From Halorussus aquaticus (GTDB taxonomy: Archaea; Halobacteriota; Halobacteria; Halobacteriales; Haladaptataceae): a stretch of 64,000 nt of DNA. The notes under the pieces were generated by a model. It was not told the origin of the DNA. It searched no databases and saw nothing but the letters and a program-made list of their open reading frames with translations. Of the stretch, positions 1 through 8,484 are shown piece after piece; position 1 is the stretch's first letter; each line of letters starts with the position of its first letter. Where the stretch lies: contig NZ_CP100401.1 of assembly GCF_024218795.1 (NCBI RefSeq), positions 310,001 through 374,000 of the forward strand, in the 5' to 3' direction. The position numbers and the translations under genes were made by a program.

Positions 1-681
1 ACCACCGACGATTCGAGCGAGCGAGGAATCGAGAGCCAGACCGACGAAGACGCCCCCGCACCGACTGCCGGTGCGATAGAACCCGCGGCCCCCGAGGAGT
101 TCGGACTCGTGCAGGTCTGGTGGGGCGACGGGAAGGGGAAGACCACCGCCGCGATGGGCATGGGCTTCCGGGCCGCGGGGCACGGCTACCGCGTCCACAT
201 GGTCCAGTTCATGAAGGGCGGCGCGGGGACCGTCGAGGACGTGCGCGGCGAGTACAACGCCATCGAGACCTTCCCGGGGTTCAGCTACGAGAACACCGGC
301 CACTACGGCTGGCACGGCTTTCTGGACGGCTCCGACGACGACGAACACGCGGCCAAGGCCAGCGGCGGTCTCGCCCGCGCCGAGGAGATACTCGCGGCCT
401 CCGCGGACCCCGGACCGGTGGCCCTCGACGCGCCCCCGGAGGAGGGGGCCCACATGCTGATACTCGACGAAATCCTCTACGCGGTCAACCGGGACCTGCT
501 CGACGCCGAGGCGGTCCGGGACCTCGTCGAGTCGAAACCGGACGACCTCGAACTGGTCCTGACCGGCGGCCACGACCGCCCGGCGTTCGCCTGCGAACTC
601 GCGGACCTCGTCACCCACGTCGAGAAGGAGACCCATCCGATGGACGCGGGTCACGGCGCGCGGAAGGGGACCGAGTACTGA
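1..681 (+). CDS. cobO: Cob(I)yrinic acid a,c-diamide adenosyltransferase (5' truncated)
   Basis: Transfers the adenosyl group of ATP to the corrinoid cobalt in cobalamin synthesis and salvage; cytoplasmic. The frame is open from base 1, so the true start lies outside the window. The first ~36 visible residues are an acidic, Pro/Ala-rich lead-in, followed by the family P-loop GDGKGKTTAAMGMG, then VHMVQFMKGG and the Walker-B-like LILDEILYAVN, and near the end LTGGHDRP. These are the diagnostic blocks of the CobO/BtuR family; 226 residues are visible, matching the family. A GTG at 109 is in frame just before the P-loop block but is probably internal. cobQ starts 21 bases downstream on the same strand, so the two are probably co-transcribed. 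Confidence 0.93.
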   Translation, partial: TTDDSSERGIESQTDEDAPAPTAGAIEPAAPEEFGLVQVWWGDGKGKTTAAMGMGFRAAGHGYRVHMVQFMKGGAGTVEDVRGEYNAIETFPGFSYENTGHYGWHGFLDGSDDDEHAAKASGGLARAEEILAASADPGPVALDAPPEEGAHMLILDEILYAVNRDLLDAEAVRDLVESKPDDLELVLTGGHDRPAFACELADLVTHVEKETHPMDAGHGARKGTEY

Positions 682-702
682 GATGGCCCGACCGACCGAC
701 CA

Positions 703-2247
703 GTGACCCGGACCCTGCTCGTCGCCGGGACCGCGAGCCACGTCGGCAAGAGCACCGTGGCCGCCGGACTCTGCCGACTGCTCGCCGACGCGGGAGTCTC
801 GGTCGCGCCGTACAAGGCCCAGAACATGAGCAACAACGCGCGAGCGGTCCTCTCGCCGGAGTCGGGGAGAGGCAAGGAGTCGCGCGAGCGGCCGGGCGAA
901 AAGGAGTCAGACGCGGAGCGCGCCGACTGGGGCGAAATCGGCGTCTCCCAGTACGTGCAGGCGGAGGCCGCCCGAGTGACCCCGACCACCGATACGAATC
1001 CGGTCCTCCTCAAGCCACGCGGCGAGGGCGAGAGCCAACTCGTCGTACAGGGCGAGGCCGTCGGTCACTTCGAGGCGGGGTCGTACTACGACGACCACTG
1101 GGACGCGGCGCGCGAGGCGGCGGTCGAGTCCTACCGGCGACTCGCCGACGACCACGACGTCGTCGTCGCGGAGGGCGCGGGGAGCATCGCCGAAATCAAC
1201 CTCCACGACCGCGACCTCGCCAACGTCGAGACCGCGCGGTTCGCGGACGCCGACGTGCTGCTCGTCGCCGACATCGAGCGCGGCGGGGCCTTCGCCAGTC
1301 TCTACGGCACCCTCGAACTGATGCCCGAAGACGTGCGCCAGCGAGTCGTCGGGGCGGTAATCACGAAGTTCCGGGGCGACCAGTCCATCCTCGACCCCGG
1401 AGTCGCGGAGTTCGAGGACAGGACCGGCGTGCCGATACTCGGCGTCCTGCCCTACGACGACCCGGGACTCCCGGAGGAGGACAGCGTCTCGCTCCCACCT
1501 CCGGACGAGCGCGCGATTCGGGGCGACGACGCGCCCGACGACCGGTCGGTCACGGTCGCGGTGCCCCGACTCTCGCGCGTGTCGAACGTCACCGACCTCG
1601 GACCGCTGGAACGCGAAGCGGGCGTCAGGGTGGCGTACGTCCCGCCCGACGCGACCCTCGCCGACGCCGACGCCGTGGTCGTCCCGGGCACCAAGAACAC
1701 CGTGGACGACCTGCTCGAACTCCGCGACGCGGGGTTCGGCGACGCGCTGGCGGCGTTCGACGGGCCGGTGGTCGGTCTCTGCGGCGGCTATCAGATGCTC
1801 GGCGAGCGAATCGCGAACGCCGGAATCGAGAGCACGGGCGACCGCGACGAGGTGGCGGGGTTCGGCCTGCTCCCGGTGGAGACGCGGTTCTCGACCGACA
1901 AGCGCGTCGAGCAGGTCGTCCGAGCGGTCGACGGCGTCGGCCCCATCGCCGACGCGACGGGCGAGGTCTCGGGGTACGAGATTCACATGGGCGACTCGGA
2001 ACCGACCGGGGAGGTGGCCCGGCCCCTCGGTGAGGGGAGCGCGGCGACCGAGGAGACGCTGGGGACCTATCTCCACGGTCTCTTCGAGAACGAGACGGTC
2101 AGGTCGGCGTTCGTCGCCCGCGTGTTCGAGTCCGCCGGGAAGACGCCCCCGGAGCGCGAGGAAACCGACGAGTCGCCCTACGACGCCGCGGCGGCGTTGC
2201 TCCGGGACCACGTGGACCTGTCGGCGCTCGGGGTGCCCGAGGCGTAG
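703..2247 (+). CDS. cobQ: Cobyric acid synthase
   Basis: ATP- and glutamine-dependent amidation of adenosylcobyrinic a,c-diamide to cobyric acid. The N-terminal synthetase domain has the P-loop-like [10 protein letters not shown] and KAQNMSNNA. The C-terminal glutamine amidotransferase domain has the nucleophile block [10 protein letters not shown] and the catalytic His block [10 protein letters not shown]. Length is 514 residues. The GTG at 703 is the only sensible start: the ATG at 683 runs into a stop within a few codons. Oddity: between NNARAV and GEIGVSQYV there is an extra charged stretch of roughly 25-30 residues (Glu/Arg/Lys/Ser-rich) where I expect almost nothing. It remains in frame, so the enzyme is probably active with a surface loop. 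Confidence 0.95.
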   Translation: MTRTLLVAGTASHVGKSTVAAGLCRLLADAGVSVAPYKAQNMSNNARAVLSPESGRGKESRERPGEKESDAERADWGEIGVSQYVQAEAARVTPTTDTNPVLLKPRGEGESQLVVQGEAVGHFEAGSYYDDHWDAAREAAVESYRRLADDHDVVVAEGAGSIAEINLHDRDLANVETARFADADVLLVADIERGGAFASLYGTLELMPEDVRQRVVGAVITKFRGDQSILDPGVAEFEDRTGVPILGVLPYDDPGLPEEDSVSLPPPDERAIRGDDAPDDRSVTVAVPRLSRVSNVTDLGPLEREAGVRVAYVPPDATLADADAVVVPGTKNTVDDLLELRDAGFGDALAAFDGPVVGLCGGYQMLGERIANAGIESTGDRDEVAGFGLLPVETRFSTDKRVEQVVRAVDGVGPIADATGEVSGYEIHMGDSEPTGEVARPLGEGSAATEETLGTYLHGLFENETVRSAFVARVFESAGKTPPEREETDESPYDAAAALLRDHVDLSALGVPEA

Positions 2248-2289
2248 CGGGCCGCGCTACTTACAGTCCAGAACGACGATACGGACAGT

Positions 2290-2460
2290 GTGACCAAGCA
2301 GATAGAACTCGTTCAGTCGGGGAGCAGACAGCAGGTCGAGAGTTCGGCCAACAACCGCATCGAGGAGTACGAGGCCGACGGCTACGACCTCGTGGACCAA
2401 GAGATATCGCTCGACGGGAACGGGGTGACGATACTGCTCGTCTTCGCGTCCGGCGAGTAG
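2290..2460 (+). CDS. Small conserved-looking protein, function unknown
   Basis: A 56-residue ORF starting with GTG. The product is a compact mixed-charge protein with a middle segment NNRIEEYEADGYDLVDQE, followed by a hydrophobic strand TILLVFASGE. The pattern suggests a short alpha/beta fold rather than noise. A TATA-like stretch at about 2258-2268 lies some 25 bases ahead of the GTG, consistent with a leaderless transcript. It stands 42 bases after cobQ and may still be carried on that transcript. I do not recognise the family. Confidence 0.6.
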   Translation: MTKQIELVQSGSRQQVESSANNRIEEYEADGYDLVDQEISLDGNGVTILLVFASGE

Positions 2461-2550
2461 CGACGGGGTTGCGACGTGCTACGGAGACCGGAAGTTGGGG
2501 AGAACGGTACGAAAGGTCGGAGAGAGAGCCTGCGGAGTCGAGACGAGAGT

Positions 2551-2976
2551 TTACGGTCGGTAGTCCGGCGACTGGGACTCGATGGTCTCCGAGACGTTGT
2601 CTAACTGTTCGCCTATCGTGGCGACCAAGTCGTCGAGCGTGACGATGCCGGTCAGTCGGTCGTTCTCGTCCACGACCGGGACGCGCCGGACGTTCTGTTC
2701 CTCGATCGTCCGCGATATCTCCATCGCGTCGGCGTCTTCGCGAATCGTGACGGGGTCTTCGGTCATCACGTCATCGACCGACATCGACGCCGCGTCGTCG
2801 CTCTCTGCGACCGCCAGCGCGACGTCGCGGTCGGTGACGATGCCGACCGGTTCGTCGTCCTCGGTGACGACTGCCGCGCCCACGTTCTCGGACCGCAGTT
2901 GCTCGGCGAGGTCGCTCAGTGTGCTGTCGCGTGCTGTCGTGACCACTTCGTCCGGGCCGAGGTCGCTTACGGGCAT
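2551..2976 (-). CDS. Two-CBS-domain protein
   Basis: 141 residues made up almost entirely of a CBS pair (Bateman module), which usually binds adenine nucleotides and acts as an energy sensor or regulatory subunit. The first CBS runs from about residue 5 to 65, with TVTEDDEPVGIVTDRDVA-like features (read VVTEDDEPVGIVTDRD); the second, about 72-130, has VRRVPVVDENDRLTGIVTLD. There is no attached catalytic or DNA-binding domain. It is a single gene on the minus strand, 51 bases downstream of the Rieske gene's stop and in the same orientation. The partner cannot be inferred. Confidence 0.9.
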   Translation of the reverse strand: MPVSDLGPDEVVTTARDSTLSDLAEQLRSENVGAAVVTEDDEPVGIVTDRDVALAVAESDDAASMSVDDVMTEDPVTIREDADAMEISRTIEEQNVRRVPVVDENDRLTGIVTLDDLVATIGEQLDNVSETIESQSPDYRP

Positions 2977-3027
2977 GATGCCTCGATTCGTACGGGAGTC
3001 ACGTCGTTCAATCTACGGGCCGCGGCG

Positions 3028-4773
3028 CTACGACTCGTGGACCTTCTCGCCGCGGTGGAGACGGTCCGCGATGGTGAACGTCTGCTCGGCCGAGCGACGA
3101 GTCGGGACGTGCGCGGAGACGTAGCGCGCGGTGGCGACCATGTGGACCCGCGCCTTCTCGGGGTCCTCGGTCCGGTCGAACTGCTCGAAGGCCGCCTCGA
3201 CGTTCTGGAGCGTGTGGAAGTCGGCGTCCTCGCGGAGCAGTCCCTCGCCGAGGACTGCCTCGAGTTCGGCCGGGTCGCCCCCGTCTCGGAGGTAGGCCGC
3301 GACCAACCGTCCGGCGGAATCGACTTCGCCCTCCGCGTCGAAGAGCGCGAGCAGTTCCGACCGGAGGTCGTCGGGGGCCTCGACTTCGGTCCCGTCCGGA
3401 ATCGGCGTCGGGGGCGTGTTGAGGAACCGGTCGAGGTAGACGCTCGTCGCGCCCGCGAAGGCCCCACGGTAGGCCGCCAACGAGTCGGTGCGCCGGGCCG
3501 CGGCGTGAACCGCGTTGGCGTAGGTGTAGGTGTGGTGGACCGTGTCCCAGTCGCCGAACTCGTTGGACGTGCCGAACTGCGCGACACGGCGACCCGCGGC
3601 CTGCGCGACTTCCGCGGCGAGTTGCTCGGGAGTCGCGCCGTTCTGGACCGCGGCCTTCATCCCGGTGACTATCTCCTCGGGGTCGTCGCTGAGGAGCGTG
3701 TCGCCGAACCCGTCGGGGGCGTCCCACTCGCTGTCCGCGCCGTCCGCCGCGAGGTCCGGCAGTTCGTCGTAGGCGTCGAACGTGAGTCGGGCCACGTCGA
3801 CCGGTTGTCGCCACGAGGAGAGTTCCTCCGAGCGCGTGGCCTCGGTGAGGCGGGGAATCACGCTCGGCAGCACCTCGTCGGCGTGGTCCCACCCGACGTG
3901 GTCCAGCGCCTCGCAGGCCTTGTTCACGAAGTCGAAGGTGTGGCCCGCGTCCATGTAGAGGTGGTCGGTCGCGGCCAGATAGAGGATGTCCGCGACCGCC
4001 GTCGGTTCGAGCGTGGCGATAGCGGTCTGGAGACAGCGCTCCGCGCCTTCGCGGTCGCGGACCTCGATGGTCTCGCGGAACCACGATTCGAGACGCTCGC
4101 GCGAGAGGTCGCGGGCCGAGAACGACGGTTGGTCGAACTTCGGCGGTTCGCCCCGGCAGTCCTCGGCCACGCGGTAGAGACCCGTATAGAGCGCTCGTTT
4201 GCGGTCCTCGGGCCGCAACTCCTCGTGGAGGTTCGCCATCGCCGAGAGGATGGTCAGTCCGGAACTCCACCCGTCCTCGCGGTAGCGCGCGCCGAAGGTC
4301 AGGCCCTGCGCGAGCGGGTCGGTGTAGGGCACGTCCTCGTCGGCCAACCCGATGACCGACTTCGCGACCACGAGGCGCAGACTCTCCTCCAGTCCGGTCT
4401 GGAGTCGGTTCGTCCAGTGTTCGACGGGCGGCAGGTCGGGGTCCGGGTTCGGGTCCACGTACACCTCGCCGTCACGGACCTCGGTCGGGAAACTCTGCAC
4501 GTCGTCGGCCCACGGGTCGAAGGTGTCGCCGCAGGAGAGTTCGAACCGGGCGTGGTGCCAGTGACAGGTCAGGATGCCGTCGTCCACGGTGCCGTCCGAG
4601 AGCGGGAACCCCATGTGCGGACACCGGTTGTCCACGGCCTGAAACTCCCCCTCGTGGTGGAAGACGGCGATTGCACGGCCGCCCGCTCGCGTCACGATTC
4701 GGCCCTCCTCGCGGAGTTCGTCGGCGTCGGCCACGCCGACGTACTCCGAGTCGTCTGATTCTTGGGTCGCCAT
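3028..4773 (-). CDS. Rieske [2Fe-2S] protein fused to a large helical domain
   Basis: 581 residues. Residues ~10-110 form a Rieske ferredoxin domain with both cluster motifs, C51-P-H53-M-G and C70-H-W-H73, spaced as in soluble oxygenase-type Rieske proteins. The remaining ~460 residues are mostly helical, without a signal peptide or obvious membrane span. They contain His-rich patches such as TDHLYMDAGHTFDF, DHVGWDHADE and DTVHHTYTYAN that could bind metal. The start at 4773 (MATQESDD) is preferred over an upstream in-frame ATG at 4800. A TATA-like tract near 4815-4830 (reads CAAAATATCG on this strand) precedes it. I do not recognise the C-terminal domain. An oxygenase-like role is inference only. 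Confidence 0.85.
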   Translation of the reverse strand: MATQESDDSEYVGVADADELREEGRIVTRAGGRAIAVFHHEGEFQAVDNRCPHMGFPLSDGTVDDGILTCHWHHARFELSCGDTFDPWADDVQSFPTEVRDGEVYVDPNPDPDLPPVEHWTNRLQTGLEESLRLVVAKSVIGLADEDVPYTDPLAQGLTFGARYREDGWSSGLTILSAMANLHEELRPEDRKRALYTGLYRVAEDCRGEPPKFDQPSFSARDLSRERLESWFRETIEVRDREGAERCLQTAIATLEPTAVADILYLAATDHLYMDAGHTFDFVNKACEALDHVGWDHADEVLPSVIPRLTEATRSEELSSWRQPVDVARLTFDAYDELPDLAADGADSEWDAPDGFGDTLLSDDPEEIVTGMKAAVQNGATPEQLAAEVAQAAGRRVAQFGTSNEFGDWDTVHHTYTYANAVHAAARRTDSLAAYRGAFAGATSVYLDRFLNTPPTPIPDGTEVEAPDDLRSELLALFDAEGEVDSAGRLVAAYLRDGGDPAELEAVLGEGLLREDADFHTLQNVEAAFEQFDRTEDPEKARVHMVATARYVSAHVPTRRSAEQTFTIADRLHRGEKVHES

Positions 4774-4866
4774 GGAATGCGGTTCGTCAGCAATCCACAA
4801 AACGATTCGCTGAAACGATATTTTGTACGTGAATTGATACGATTCGGGGCGGCTCGGCCGCCGGAC

Positions 4867-5817
4867 TCAGTCGAACGAGTCGAGGTGGCGCGAGAACGAG
4901 ACGGACGCCGACCCGTCCGTGCCGGACCGACTGTCGCGGCGGGCCGGGTCGGTTCGCGGGGACTCGCTCCACGACGCGTCGTCGAAGAGTTCTTCGCGCC
5001 GTTCGGCCAGCATCGACGCGAACGCCTCCTTGGCTTCGAGTCGCTCGCGTTCCCAGACTCTGATGCGGTCGTCGGGGATGTGCCGGCGGTGATGGAACCG
5101 GAGTTCCACCTTGGCGAGCATCGTGACGAACGAGTCGAGGAACTCCTCGACCACCGCGTAGTCGGGGTCCTCGGTCTCCAGCAGGCGTTCCACCGCGTCG
5201 TGCCACTCCAAGAACAGGTCGTAGGCCTCGGGGTAATCGTCACGGGGGTAGGTGTCCACCATGGCTTCGAGCGACTCCACCACGAACCCGCGCGTCGAGT
5301 GAGACGTGACCCGGAAGTCGCCGAGGGTGTACTGGCGGTTCAAATCGACTTCCTTCAACTGGGTCCGGAGGTCGTTGTACGTCCGGACGAACTCGTTGGG
5401 GACGTGGTGGCGGTACTGGTACTTCTCGACGCGTTCGGCGTTCGCGCGCTCGAACGACTCGACGACCCACTCGACCGCCTCGTCGATGGCGCCCTTGCGG
5501 TCGGTCGATACGTCGAACTCCCAGTCGTTCACGTCCTCGACCGGGAGGTAGCGCCGTCCGGACCAGTGGTTCGCCGAGGGCGCGATGTAGAAGTCGCCGT
5601 CGAGGGACTGTTCGTCAACGACTTCGCCGTAGACGTACCAGTGGCGCGGGAACTCGATGTCGCATCCGAGTTCCGACGAGAGGTGTCGGTCGGCGATGCA
5701 ACTGAGTTTGTGGAACCGCGACCCCGAAACCGGGTAACTCCGGGAGTCTTCCAGTTCCACCAGGAGGCGGTAACAGAGGTACTCGCTCGGCCCGAAGTCG
5801 CGGTCGGCGTCGCTCAC
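4867..5817 (-). CDS. Unknown protein, coupled to a small upstream ORF
   Basis: 316 residues, soluble, rich in Tyr, His and Arg, with no recognised motif. The N-terminal half has patches such as RHWYVYGEVV and NHWSGRRYLPVEDVNDW; the C-terminal half looks helical (AEAFASML-type heptads, read EAFASMLAERREEL). The GTG at 5817 is chosen because its first bases overlap the stop of the preceding small ORF as GTGA, a classic coupling arrangement. The frame stays open further upstream to 5955 but that extension is Arg/Pro-rich shadow of the other ORF. The family is probably confined to haloarchaea; function unknown. Confidence 0.75.
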   Translation of the reverse strand: MSDADRDFGPSEYLCYRLLVELEDSRSYPVSGSRFHKLSCIADRHLSSELGCDIEFPRHWYVYGEVVDEQSLDGDFYIAPSANHWSGRRYLPVEDVNDWEFDVSTDRKGAIDEAVEWVVESFERANAERVEKYQYRHHVPNEFVRTYNDLRTQLKEVDLNRQYTLGDFRVTSHSTRGFVVESLEAMVDTYPRDDYPEAYDLFLEWHDAVERLLETEDPDYAVVEEFLDSFVTMLAKVELRFHHRRHIPDDRIRVWERERLEAKEAFASMLAERREELFDDASWSESPRTDPARRDSRSGTDGSASVSFSRHLDSFD

Positions 5818-6011
5818 GGCCGGGCACCTCCGGGGCCGACTTCGCGGCCGGGACTCGCGCGACCCGTCGTCTCCGACGGAGAGAGTTGTCCGAACACGTC
5901 GTGTAGCACCTCGCGCGGCGTCTGCTCGTGAGTCCGTCCGACCGGGCGTCCGCACGGGGGCGGGAGACGCGCGTCGGCCGAGGTGGAATCGGCAGACGAC
6001 GATGGCGTCAC
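5814..6011 (-). CDS. Small unknown protein ahead of the 316-residue gene
   Basis: 65 residues starting with GTG at 6011. The N-terminus is Ser/Asp-rich and disordered-looking; the middle has HEQTPREVLHDVFGQLSP, which could form one helix. Support comes from its stop overlapping the next gene's GTG (GTGA at 5814-5817) and from an AT-rich promoter-like element at 6080-6092 (TTATAATAACG-like on this strand) upstream. Against it, the composition is Pro/Arg-heavy. It may be a real regulatory or partner peptide, or only a leader ORF. Confidence 0.4.
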   Translation of the reverse strand: MTPSSSADSTSADARLPPPCGRPVGRTHEQTPREVLHDVFGQLSPSETTGRASPGREVGPGGARP

Positions 6012-6079
6012 CGGCCCCGCGCGGACCGACTCGGAACGAGATGTCTTGCGAGCGTCTTGCAGAGGGGGTTTCTGAAAGC

Positions 6080-6092
6080 GTTATTATAAATG
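6080..6092 (-). promoter_or_regulatory. TATA-like promoter element for the 65/316-residue pair
   Basis: An isolated AT run (ATTTATAATAACG on the minus strand) in otherwise GC-rich DNA, about 70 bases before the GTG at 6011. It would place the transcription start near 6055-6060, giving a leader of about 45 bases. It separates the ABC transporter genes from the unknown pair, although all are on the same strand. Confidence 0.45.
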
Positions 6093-6173
6093 TTCGTATT
6101 CCCGAAATATGCTGTCAGGCCGAGTTCGTATCCGACAAAAGCCGGAGTCGAGGGCGAAACGGGAGGTTTCGGG

Positions 6174-7439
6174 TCAGTCGTCGGACTCCGCTCGAGGCGA
6201 CTCCGCCGCCGCGCTGTCGTGGAGATGACAGGCGGCGGGATGGCCGACCTCGGTCGCCCGAAGGTCCGGAGGGTCGGTCTCGCAGACCGTCTCGAACTCC
6301 TCGGCCAGCAGGCGGCGGGCCGCCTCGCGGTCGTCGGCGGTTAGCGAGTCGATTGCCTCCGACACCACCGCCTCGGCGTCCGAGTCCGGGAGTTCCTCGG
6401 GGAGACCGAACCGCTCGCGGACCGCGCTCGCCGACCGTCGGACGCCCTCGGTGTCGAAATCGTCGGCCGCCAGCGCCGTGCGCAGGTCCATCACCGCACG
6501 CCAGTCGTCCTGCTCGAAGTCGTAGCCTTCGGGCGGAATCACCTCGGGACACCGCGTGTGGAACCGGCACCCCGACGGTGGGTCCGCGGGCGAAGGGACG
6601 TCGCCCGAGAGCCGGACGCCTGACCCGCGTTGGTCGGGGTCGGGCCGAGGCACAGACGCGGTCAACGCACGCGTGTAGGGGTGTTGTGGGTCGGCCAGAA
6701 CCGATTCGGTGGGTCCGACCTCGACGATTTCGCCGAGGTACATCACGGCAACCCGGTCGCAGATTTCCCGGACGACCGCCATGTCGTGACTGATGAGCAG
6801 CACGGCGAGGTCGAACTCGCGCTGGAGGTCGTCCAACAGCGAGAGGACACCGGCCTGTACGGAGACGTCGAGCGCCGAGACGGGTTCGTCGGCCACCAGC
6901 AGGTCGGGGTTCAGGACCAGCGACCGCGCGAGGGCGGCGCGCTGTTTCTGACCGCCGGAGAACTCGTGCGGGTAGCGGTCGGCGTCGTCGGCCGACAGGC
7001 CCACGCGCTCCAGCAGGTCCGCGACGATCTCTCGCCTGCGGTCGGCGTCGTCGAGACCGTGAATCGCGAGGGGTTCGGCCACCGACTCGCCGACGGTCAT
7101 CCGGGGGTCGAAACTCGACGTCGGGTCCTGAAACACCATGCCCGCGCGCCGCCGGAACTCCCGACGGTCGGCGTCGTCGCGGTCCGCGACGCCGACCCCG
7201 TCGAACGTGATTCGACCGGCGGTCGGGTCTTCGAGTCCCATCAACGTCGTGGCGACTGTGGATTTCCCGCACCCCGATTCGCCGACCAGACCGAGCGTCT
7301 CGCCCCGTTCGACCTCGAAGTCCACGCCGTCCACCGCCCGGATGCGGCCGACCTCGCGCCGGAGCGGTCCCTCGGTGACGGGGTAGTGTTTCGTCAGACC
7401 GCGGACCGACAACAGCGACTCGGACGGCGAATCAGTCAT
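6174..7439 (-). CDS. Dipeptide/oligopeptide ABC transporter ATP-binding protein (DppF/OppF type)
   Basis: 421 residues. It hydrolyses ATP to power peptide or nickel/peptide-like import at the membrane. Walker A is GESGCGKST, the signature is [16 protein letters not shown], Walker B is [12 protein letters not shown], and the H-loop is LISHD. The C-terminal oligopeptide-transporter extension begins at [12 protein letters not shown]. After that motif a further ~100 acidic residues are appended, so the protein is longer than bacterial DppF. ATG at 7439 (MTDSPSES) overlaps the end of the preceding ATPase gene by 8 bases, so the two are translationally coupled. Third gene of the minus-strand permease C-D-F operon. 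Confidence 0.92.
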   Translation of the reverse strand: MTDSPSESLLSVRGLTKHYPVTEGPLRREVGRIRAVDGVDFEVERGETLGLVGESGCGKSTVATTLMGLEDPTAGRITFDGVGVADRDDADRREFRRRAGMVFQDPTSSFDPRMTVGESVAEPLAIHGLDDADRRREIVADLLERVGLSADDADRYPHEFSGGQKQRAALARSLVLNPDLLVADEPVSALDVSVQAGVLSLLDDLQREFDLAVLLISHDMAVVREICDRVAVMYLGEIVEVGPTESVLADPQHPYTRALTASVPRPDPDQRGSGVRLSGDVPSPADPPSGCRFHTRCPEVIPPEGYDFEQDDWRAVMDLRTALAADDFDTEGVRRSASAVRERFGLPEELPDSDAEAVVSEAIDSLTADDREAARRLLAEEFETVCETDPPDLRATEVGHPAACHLHDSAAAESPRAESDD

Positions 7440-8484
7440 CGTCTCCCTCCGTCTGGACCCCTGCGAGCGGCACGGACGACGCGAGGTCCGCTCGGTCGTA
7501 GTCGGGACCGTAGAACACGCACGAGACGCAGTGGTCGGCGTCGCCCGAGTCACCGGCGTCGTCGGAGGGGTCGGCGTCGCGGAGCGGCGGTTGGTCGCCC
7601 GACTCGCACGCCCGGACCGCGGCGGTGCATCGGGGGTGGAACCGACACCCCTCGGGCGGGTCGGTCGGGTCGATAGGGTCGCCCGGAATCGGGTCGAGCG
7701 CCGACCCGACGCCGGGCAGACACCGCATCAGAGCGCGGGTGTAGGGGTGGCCCGGCGAGTCGAAAATGGCCGAGACGCCCCCGCGCTCCATCACCTTCCC
7801 GGCGTACATCACGACGATTCGGTCGGCGACCTGCGCGGCCACGCCGAGGTCGTGGGTGACGAAGAGGACCCCGACGTCGCGCTCGGCCTGTAGGTCGCGC
7901 AGGAGGTCGAGAATCTGGGCCTGAATCGTCACGTCGAGCGCGGTCGTGGGTTCGTCGGCTACCAGCAGGTCGGGGTCGCCCGACAGCGCGAGCGCGATGA
8001 CGACGCGCTGTTTCATCCCGCCCGAGAACTCGTGAGGGTAGTCGTCGTACCGGGCCGCGGCCTCGGGGATGCCGACGCGGTCCAGCAGGTCGATGGCGAC
8101 CTCGCGGGCCTCCTCGCCCGTGACGTCGCGGTTGCGCTCGACGCCCTCCCGGAGTTGGTCGCCGACGGAGTACACCGGGTCCAGCGCGCCCTGCGGGTTC
8201 TGGAAGATGTGGGCCACCGACGACCCTCGAACCTCGCGGAGTTCGGTCTCCGAGCAGTCCAGCAGGTTCCGCCCGCCGAACCGAATCTCGCCGTCGAGGT
8301 CGGCCGGAACGAGGCGGGTCAGCGCCTCGCAGGTAACTGTCTTCCCGGACCCCGACTCGCCGACCAGACAGAGCGTCTCGCCCGCGTCGAGGTCGAAACT
8401 CACGCCGTCTACCGCGCGGACCTCGCCAGACTCTCCCTCGAACCGCACTCGGAGGTCCCGCACCGACAGCAGGGGGTCGGTCAT
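7432..8484 (-). CDS. Dipeptide/oligopeptide ABC transporter ATP-binding protein (DppD/OppD type)
   Basis: 350 residues. Walker A is GESGSGKTVTCE, the signature is EFSGGMKQRVVIALAL, Walker B is LLVADEPTTALD, and the H-loop is FVTHD. The C-terminal EGCRFHPRCTAAV followed by CVSCVFYG gives the Cys-containing tail seen in this ATPase family. ATG at 8484 overlaps the permease stop by 4 bases (ATGA). It works as a heterodimer with the DppF-type subunit next to it. Substrate specificity cannot be read from the ATPase. Confidence 0.92.
   Translation of the reverse strand: MTDPLLSVRDLRVRFEGESGEVRAVDGVSFDLDAGETLCLVGESGSGKTVTCEALTRLVPADLDGEIRFGGRNLLDCSETELREVRGSSVAHIFQNPQGALDPVYSVGDQLREGVERNRDVTGEEAREVAIDLLDRVGIPEAAARYDDYPHEFSGGMKQRVVIALALSGDPDLLVADEPTTALDVTIQAQILDLLRDLQAERDVGVLFVTHDLGVAAQVADRIVVMYAGKVMERGGVSAIFDSPGHPYTRALMRCLPGVGSALDPIPGDPIDPTDPPEGCRFHPRCTAAVRACESGDQPPLRDADPSDDAGDSGDADHCVSCVFYGPDYDRADLASSVPLAGVQTEGDDD

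Noticed and set aside
120..2033. Long Arg-rich open frame on the plus strand inside cobO and cobQ
   Set aside because: It is out of frame with both recognised genes, extremely Arg/Gly/Pro-rich and lacks any domain; a shadow frame typical of high-GC DNA.
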